From a virus, in the IMG/VR virus record IMGVR_UViG_3300049893_002378, positions 1 through 41,330 of that record: a stretch of DNA of 41,330 nt; one strand, given 5' to 3'. The first letter of the stretch is position 1. Every line of letters begins with the position of its first letter. The translations under genes and the position numbers were made by a program. Positions 36,631 through 41,330 of the stretch are shown here, in pieces. The notes below the pieces were generated by a model. The model did not search any database. It was not told the origin of the DNA and worked only from the letters and a program-made list of their open reading frames with translations.

Positions 36631-37370
36631 TTATCTATCCATTCGTTTCCAGATGGTGCAAACTCGCATACTTCAAGAACTTTACGAATCTGTTCTTTTC
36701 GACGAGATGTTAAAAACTGATAAATAGTCATCAAAAAACCGCGCGCGCGCGGACCGTGAATTGCCCAAGTATATCCCCTATACTTGCCAATATAGTCGCC
36801 CGTCCGAAATAATCCTTGATCCGTAACATAGCCACCAAACAAATCGCGCATCTTATCTAAGAGTTCTCTATCCTTTTGTCCAACGCTTGCATTTTGTGTC
36901 TTAGTGGTGCCATCTGGGTTTTTCATTATCTGGCACCATCCCTCACCTTCGTATATTCCTGCGGCCCACTGAATATCTCCAGTGGTAGGATGCTTAGCAG
37001 CCTTGAGTCGCTCAAAGTAACCATCTTGATGATTTAATATACGGCCCTTTTTGCTTCCGCCTACTAGGATTCGCTCGCGATATTTCCATTTCGTTGAGCA
37101 ACTATTTGAACAAAATCGTCTCCCCTGCGAACCGCGATGAGCTAAACCGCCGATAAGAAACTCGGCGCCGCAAAGTTCACATTGTTTTTTTGTCGGCTCA
37201 ACTTTAAGACCAGGCCGTTCTCGATGCGCACCGGGAGTTTCATAGCAAGCTCGTGAACAAAATTTTCCTCGTCCATCTTTAATCTGCCAACTGCGAACAA
37301 GAAATTTTGTACCGCATTTAATGCAGGCACACTCCACATCAATCGATATCTTTGGTCTTCCTCGTGGCAT
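36627..37370 (-). CDS. LAGLIDADG-type homing endonuclease with N-terminal zinc fingers
   Basis: A 247-residue protein. Residues about 12-100 contain two Cys-rich zinc-finger modules (CACIKCGTKF ... FCSRACYE; QCELCGAEF ... RFCSNSCSTKW). The nuclease part carries IQWAAGIYEGEG, the LAGLIDADG-helix (LAGxxDGEG type), then VGQKDRELLDKMRDLFGG and YTWAIHGPRARGFLMTIYQFLTSRRKEQI, the remaining parts of a single-copy LAGLIDADG domain that would work as a dimer. A strong ribosome site (AAGGAGGAT) precedes the ATG. Upstream DNA holds two tandem hairpins. Its probable role is homing into phages lacking the gene. Confidence 0.82.
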   Translation of the reverse strand: MPRGRPKISIDVECACIKCGTKFLVRSWQIKDGRGKFCSRACYETPGAHRERPGLKVEPTKKQCELCGAEFLIGGLAHRGSQGRRFCSNSCSTKWKYRERILVGGSKKGRILNHQDGYFERLKAAKHPTTGDIQWAAGIYEGEGWCQIMKNPDGTTKTQNASVGQKDRELLDKMRDLFGGYVTDQGLFRTGDYIGKYRGYTWAIHGPRARGFLMTIYQFLTSRRKEQIRKVLEVCEFAPSGNEWIDK

Positions 37371-37422
37371 AGCAATATCCTCCTTGAAAGAGTTATTGCA
37401 TAATACACACTTGGAGTAAAGA

Positions 37423-37447
37423 TAAATGATAGAATAGCGATCATTTA
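37423..37447. promoter_or_regulatory. Perfect 8-bp inverted repeat upstream of the LAGLIDADG gene (1)
   Basis: TAAATGAT (37423-37430) and ATCATTTA (37440-37447), 9-nt loop. Too AT-rich for a typical terminator and without a clear T-run. It may be a control element for the homing endonuclease gene or a binding site. Confidence 0.5.
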
Positions 37448-37449
37448 TT

Positions 37450-37477
37450 ACGTAATCCAGTAACTAATTGATTACGT
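37450..37477. promoter_or_regulatory. Perfect 8-bp inverted repeat upstream of the LAGLIDADG gene (2)
   Basis: ACGTAATC (37450-37457) and GATTACGT (37470-37477), 12-nt loop. One arm includes the TAA stop of the 117-residue gene (37472-37474). It lies 2 nt from the first hairpin. Confidence 0.5.
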
Positions 37478-37825
37478 GGACGTTAGTGTGATCGTGAACT
37501 CGATCCGATCATTCGTCTGCAACGCTACCGTGCTGAAATCACCTTTGATCAGCAGAGTGCCCGAATTGTTATGAAACAACCCGGCATTGGTGATCGATCT
37601 AACGGCAGATGCCGTCAGCGTGCTGATCCACTGCTCCTGATTGAACACGGTGATCGAGGTAGCCGCTATGATGCGCGACTGCGCCTCGCTAAACAGCGTG
37701 GTATCAGTCTTAGCGGCGGTGCCGGCCCCCTCCCCCCAGCCTACAAAGTAGGTCGTGGAAGTGATCGTAGCGTTCATAAGCTGCGTTAACCACGCGGTGC
37801 CACAGTTTGTAAATACAGTTGCCAT
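37472..37825 (-). CDS. Small virion-type protein, 117 aa
   Basis: A 117-residue beta-rich protein, Thr/Ser/Ala-rich (TSTTYFVGWGEGAGTAAKTDTTLFSEAQSR; NAGLFHNNSGTLLIKGDF; DRIEFTITLTST). This pattern is common in small structural proteins of tailed phages, often next to fibre genes. A strong ribosome site (TTAGGAGGTAACG) precedes the ATG. No enzyme motif. Confidence 0.65.
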   Translation of the reverse strand: MATVFTNCGTAWLTQLMNATITSTTYFVGWGEGAGTAAKTDTTLFSEAQSRIIAATSITVFNQEQWISTLTASAVRSITNAGLFHNNSGTLLIKGDFSTVALQTNDRIEFTITLTST

Positions 37826-37916
37826 CGTTACCTCCTAACGTCTCCCACTTGCCGGTCGCCGCTCTGTAAACCCTGACCTTAATATCTATCTTCTTGCCCG
37901 TCGTCGCGCCTTCCAT
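37710..37916 (-). CDS. Candidate small overlapping ORF, 68 aa
   Basis: A frame from ATG 37916 whose first 30 residues (MEGATTGKKIDIKVRVYRAA) look like a beta-strand-rich small protein and fill the gap between the glycosyltransferase gene and the 117-residue gene. The remaining 38 residues overlap the 117-residue gene in another frame and look random (Arg/Gly/His). Either the gene is real but ends by overlapping, or only the first part once coded for something. Low support. Confidence 0.3.
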   Translation of the reverse strand: MEGATTGKKIDIKVRVYRAATGKWETLGGNDGNCIYKLWHRVVNAAYERYDHFHDLLCRLGGGGRHRR

Positions 37917-37925
37917 GTGACGTCC

Positions 37926-40900
37926 TCACGCTCGATAAGCCCCCTCATAAGGAGCAAACTTTGCCTGTAACAACTTTTCAATGACCAATTTGGCCTCTTC
38001 TTTGTCCACGGCCCTGAACCGCGTGGTGCCGTTGAGCTGGGCATTCGTCGGTTTCACGTCAAGCGACACACAAACCTCCGTGCCCTGACCCAAATACGCC
38101 AGCGCCTCGGAGTAATAATTAGTCGCGTCCTCAGCCAAAAAGGCGTAGTCCCCCGTCAAAAAGTTCTTACGATAAGCCGCCACCACTTTTTCCAGTAGCG
38201 CTCGGACCTCTGGCGTTACCCTACGCCCGTTAGACTCCATCGCGTACTTGGCCAGGTGCATGTTGTCGCGCATGTCGTATAAGAATATACCTAATACTCG
38301 TTCTGGGTACTTCAGCCGGTCGCACTCCAACAGCTTCAAGTTACGCCAAAACCGCTTGCGTCTAATGGTCTCAGTCAGGTAGCCGTCGTGGTGTATGTGC
38401 ACGTCGTTCAACAGCATGCACCCAGCGCCTACTCCCCTGTTGATACCTAGCTCAAAGTGCTCGTGCACCTTGCCGTAACACGAGATGCCCACCCTATTGC
38501 GGAACAGTCTCACTGGGATATCCTTCTTCAACACACCCGGAGGGTCCACCGCTATGTGGTGCTGCGGCACGGCGTAGCCTAGCAGGTGATTGGCTCTCAG
38601 GTACTTCCACAAGCAACGCCACTCCAGCAGGTCCTCGTCCGAGTCTATCCACAATATCCAATCGGTCCAGGCGGGCTCAACCGACTCGTTGCGCGGCGTC
38701 TCAAACCCGGCCATCTCGCAGACCCCTGGTTGAATGCTCATCGGGTCGTGCTCGGTGACGTGAGCGTAACACCAGAACGGGCTGGTCCCCGCGTAGATGT
38801 CCTCGGTGTACTCCGCAACCACGTTAACGGTACGGTCGCTCGACGGCCCGTTATCTAAGATGACTATCTGATCGGCTATCCTGTTAACTGACCTCAAGCA
38901 GCGGTGAATCACGTCCTCGTTGTTGTTGGTGATCATGCACACGGCTACGGTCTCACGCGGCCCCTGGAGCAGGAACTTGCGCTCGTAGTCTATCTTGCCC
39001 ACCGGCTTGTCGTCTTTACGATAGGCCGCCATGTACCACCCGGCAAACGTCCTATCCAACTCCAGCTCTTTTAGATCGCTGAACGCCTGCAGCTGGAAGT
39101 CCTGGCGATGACCAAACAGATCCAACAAGTCGTGCTGGTCAAAGGCATGCACGTGAACGGGCGGCACCTGCTTTATCACGAACTCATCGCGCTCGCGGTT
39201 GCCTATCGGCACGGTAAATACCATCCAACCGTTAGGCTTGCAGTGTTTTTCGAGCTTGGCGATAGCCCCCTCTATATCAGGCAGGTGCTCTAGCGTCTCC
39301 ATGCAGACGACGCAGTCATATTGCTCAGGCAGCGCGACCTCGTCCCCACCGCAAACGAAGTCCACGTTGTCGGGATAAAGAAAAGCTGGCGTGCCGTCGG
39401 GCAGCTGCGCCTGCCTCAGCTCCTCGGCACACCGGATGAGGGAGGGAGATACGTCCACTCCTGTGACACGGAGGGTAGGGCTAATCGTGTTGGAGATTGT
39501 ACGGGCGTATCCCCCATGGGCGCAGCCAAAATCAAGAACCGAATTGATCTCGTTCTTGCGCTGCGAGAGGAACTCCAGCAACACCTTGAGTCTTGGCTCG
39601 GTGTCTGCCCAAAACGCCGTGCGGTAATCCGCGTCAGCGCCGCCGCTGCGTTCCTCATAAAATTGGGCCAAGGCGCGTTGCTGGGCCGCGCCGCTCAGCT
39701 TTAAAAACGGCATAAAGCGGTCGACGTGACGGTCCACGGCCCGCTGAAGCACGGAGTCTCCCAACTGCTCAGCGTACTTTTGCGCCGCCACTACGTCGGA
39801 GCGGAACAGGAAGTGCTTGATCACACGACGCGGCTCACTGCTCTTAGCAAATATGATCTCGTGAAACAGCTCCGTCCACTCCTCCGCCACAGGCCCCCAC
39901 TGCCACTTCTCGGCCCGCTGCCTACCGGCCTTCTGCAGCTGCTCGTAGCGCGAGTCGTTGTGCATCAGGTCGACGGTCTGCTCCACAAAGGCCTTGATAA
40001 AGGCATCCGTTACCGGCTTAAAGCCTGGGTCAACCGGGTCGCCCTCTTGACCAATAGATCCGTCGTCTTTGATCAACACATGACAGCCCGCGCAGGTCTC
40101 CGGTAATGCCGCTTTCCAAGGACCAACCATCACATCATTGCACGCCGCTACTTCCATTGAAGTGATGCAATTATGCACGACAATTCCATTAGCTACGAAA
40201 TTGTGCGTGTCGTCTACCTCCATGCAGTATGCATCGGCGTCATCGGCATGCTCAATAGATACTACAACGTGATTCTCCTCCTGTTGTAGTCTACGATTGT
40301 TCCAACCACGTTTTGCAGCTGTACTCCTGAAGACGTGCTCTTCCTCGGCGGATTTATCCGCGTGCATATTATGGAGCAATGCAGTCTTTTCGGTTATTCG
40401 CTTAGCGCGTTCTTCAGCATCTAGCCTTTCCCAATAGTTCCTTATATGCAGAGAATGGGCTGCCCAAACTTGCAGATTACTCGGATCATTATTGCTCGGA
40501 TCGCCATCTAGATGATCGACTATCTCGCGCATAGATAGCTTTCGCCCAAGCATCATTTCTGCTACATAGCGGTGCTCAGGCACTCTATCCGATAGGTTAG
40601 ATCGACTGACATACCAGTAGCGTTTAGTCAGGCCGTCTTTTCTATGTTTAAATTGTCCGAAACCGGGAGTCCTGCCAAAAGGCATTAGCCGATCACCAGG
40701 CTTAAGAGCATCCGCCCTTACATACTCACCAGACCTGAGCATCACTTCATGATCTGGTGTTAGAGTAAGTGTAGTTTCACAACGAGCCTTGCAGCCCGCC
40801 GTCGGTTTCATCCGAATAGTCAACATTTTGGTATTGAGGCGAGTTCGCACGACGCGATTTGCCTTGGCCAACACCATTCGTTTTTCATTTACATCCCACG

Positions 40901-41330
40901 ACCAAACCCAGAAGTTACGTCGATTTTCCTTCCACAAATTCTCTATCGTCTCTCTGCCGCTTGGCATGTCAACGATAGAATCGCCGCGAAGTGGAGAAAT
41001 CTCTTCAAATACGCTCGGATAGAGTTGTAGCCGCGCCTGCTTGTAGTGAGTGTACAGCTGCTCCTTGCCCAGGTTGCCGAGGTCTATCACCGAGTCACCG
41101 TACTGCTTGGCAATTTGCGCCAGCTCGGTATAAAGCGGCAAGGTAGCCGGATCGGAGTATCTGGAAAGATAGAGCTTGGCCCGCGGCTCGCGTCTTAATA
41201 TCTCTGGCCATACTCGCGTCAACAAGATATCTAGTCCGCGCTCGGGCCTAGCCGTGAACATCAGCTTAAAGCGATCACGCTGCTGAGCAGGCACCTTGTC
41301 AATGAGGCCCAGGTCGATCCCGTTGCGCGT
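37926..41330 (-). CDS. GT4-methyltransferase-GT2 fusion protein interrupted by an intein (5' end outside window)
   Basis: The frame is open to base 41330, so the N-terminus is missing; counting from GTG 41294, 1122 residues are visible. Residues 1-100 and 376 to about 482 are the C-terminal half of a GT4-type glycosyltransferase (LYLSRYSDPA, LYPSVFEEIS joined to CITSMEVAAC). Residues 101-375 are an intein. Residues about 570-770 are a class I SAM methyltransferase (VLDFGCAHGGYA, VTGVDVSPSL, CMETLEHLPDIEGAI). Residues about 782-1040 are a GT2-type glycosyltransferase (VAVCMITNNNEDVIHRCLRSV, IVILDNGPSSDRT and the DxD-like WIDSDEDL). A helical C-terminus follows. It would build and methylate a glycan on the virion or host. 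With the epimerase, nucleotidyltransferase and DegT-like gene it forms a sugar pathway. Confidence 0.85.
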   Translation of the reverse strand, partial: TRNGIDLGLIDKVPAQQRDRFKLMFTARPERGLDILLTRVWPEILRREPRAKLYLSRYSDPATLPLYTELAQIAKQYGDSVIDLGNLGKEQLYTHYKQARLQLYPSVFEEISPLRGDSIVDMPSGRETIENLWKENRRNFWVWSWDVNEKRMVLAKANRVVRTRLNTKMLTIRMKPTAGCKARCETTLTLTPDHEVMLRSGEYVRADALKPGDRLMPFGRTPGFGQFKHRKDGLTKRYWYVSRSNLSDRVPEHRYVAEMMLGRKLSMREIVDHLDGDPSNNDPSNLQVWAAHSLHIRNYWERLDAEERAKRITEKTALLHNMHADKSAEEEHVFRSTAAKRGWNNRRLQQEENHVVVSIEHADDADAYCMEVDDTHNFVANGIVVHNCITSMEVAACNDVMVGPWKAALPETCAGCHVLIKDDGSIGQEGDPVDPGFKPVTDAFIKAFVEQTVDLMHNDSRYEQLQKAGRQRAEKWQWGPVAEEWTELFHEIIFAKSSEPRRVIKHFLFRSDVVAAQKYAEQLGDSVLQRAVDRHVDRFMPFLKLSGAAQQRALAQFYEERSGGADADYRTAFWADTEPRLKVLLEFLSQRKNEINSVLDFGCAHGGYARTISNTISPTLRVTGVDVSPSLIRCAEELRQAQLPDGTPAFLYPDNVDFVCGGDEVALPEQYDCVVCMETLEHLPDIEGAIAKLEKHCKPNGWMVFTVPIGNRERDEFVIKQVPPVHVHAFDQHDLLDLFGHRQDFQLQAFSDLKELELDRTFAGWYMAAYRKDDKPVGKIDYERKFLLQGPRETVAVCMITNNNEDVIHRCLRSVNRIADQIVILDNGPSSDRTVNVVAEYTEDIYAGTSPFWCYAHVTEHDPMSIQPGVCEMAGFETPRNESVEPAWTDWILWIDSDEDLLEWRCLWKYLRANHLLGYAVPQHHIAVDPPGVLKKDIPVRLFRNRVGISCYGKVHEHFELGINRGVGAGCMLLNDVHIHHDGYLTETIRRKRFWRNLKLLECDRLKYPERVLGIFLYDMRDNMHLAKYAMESNGRRVTPEVRALLEKVVAAYRKNFLTGDYAFLAEDATNYYSEALAYLGQGTEVCVSLDVKPTNAQLNGTTRFRAVDKEEAKLVIEKLLQAKFAPYEGAYRA
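40170..40994 (-). other. Intein (275 aa) with HNH homing endonuclease domain, Pro at position 1
   Basis: The flanks VFEEIS and CITSMEV rejoin to a normal GT4 motif, placing the ends at Pro (40994) and Asn (40170) with Cys at +1. Block A reads PLRGDSIVDMPSGRETIENL, block B TLTPDHEVMLRSG, and the C-terminal blocks AYCMEVDDTHNFVANGIVVHN then Cys. Position 1 is Pro rather than Cys or Ser. Block F carries Cys where most inteins have Asp. Residues about 138-185 of the intein are an HNH domain (VPEHRYVAEMMLGRKLSMREIVDHLDGDPSNNDPSNLQV). The intein appears more AT-rich than its host gene. Confidence 0.85.

Overview
The window looks like about 41 kb of a tailed phage (or prophage) with a long, flexible, lambda-like tail (siphovirus type). 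The evidence is a tape measure protein, a tail tube protein, a tail terminator, overlapping tail-chaperone frames, a TipJ-like tip protein with an NlpC/P60 partner, and a GH108 lysozyme. No capsid, portal or terminase gene is in view, and both ends cut through genes. The host cannot be named. The GH108 endolysin and lambda-like tip lean towards a Gram-negative host, but this is inference. I saw no rRNA or tRNA gene.

Layout. Positions 1-3.5 kb (+ strand) hold a replication or recombination block: the C-terminal end of a SNF2-type helicase, a small protein, a possible OB-fold ssDNA-binding protein, a 5'-3' exonuclease and a coiled-coil protein. Positions 3.5-4.7 kb hold small unknown genes, including two copies of one 19-nt ribosome-binding/start block. 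Positions 4.7-6.55 kb hold the most unusual part: three arrays of a repeat, GACCA-N9-TGTAACCCA-N9-TGTC (18 units), placed before, inside and after one gene. The protein of that gene has a C-terminal half resembling the coiled coil plus Transposase_20 (helix-hairpin-helix) domain of IS110-family transposases, with no visible RuvC-like domain. Positions 6.56-8.1 kb (+) encode a sugar epimerase/dehydratase and a sugar nucleotidyltransferase. They converge on, and overlap, the end of the leftward block.

The leftward block (41.3 to 8.07 kb, - strand), in transcription order: a giant glycosyltransferase-methyltransferase-glycosyltransferase protein interrupted by an HNH-containing intein; small virion-type proteins; a LAGLIDADG-type homing endonuclease; a very small C5 cytosine methyltransferase; appendage-like proteins (alanine-rich helical repeats, beta-helix, lectin-like); a free-standing HNH endonuclease; a head-tail connector; an FkbM methyltransferase; the tail completion, terminator, tube, chaperone, tape measure, tip and fibre genes with lysozyme; small membrane proteins that may include the holin; and a DegT-family sugar enzyme whose PLP lysine is replaced by histidine.

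How they may work together. The sugar genes (epimerase, nucleotidyltransferase, DegT-like dehydratase, GT4/GT2 fusion, FkbM) suggest the phage makes and attaches a modified glycan, to its virion or to the host surface. The homing elements (intein HNH, LAGLIDADG, free HNH) sit among structural and glycan genes and two of them have strong hairpins just upstream. The repeat arrays with their IS110-like partner have constant spacing, variable 9-nt blocks, coding and non-coding locations and different reading phases. This points to a nucleic-acid-level function and is the best candidate here for an undescribed system.
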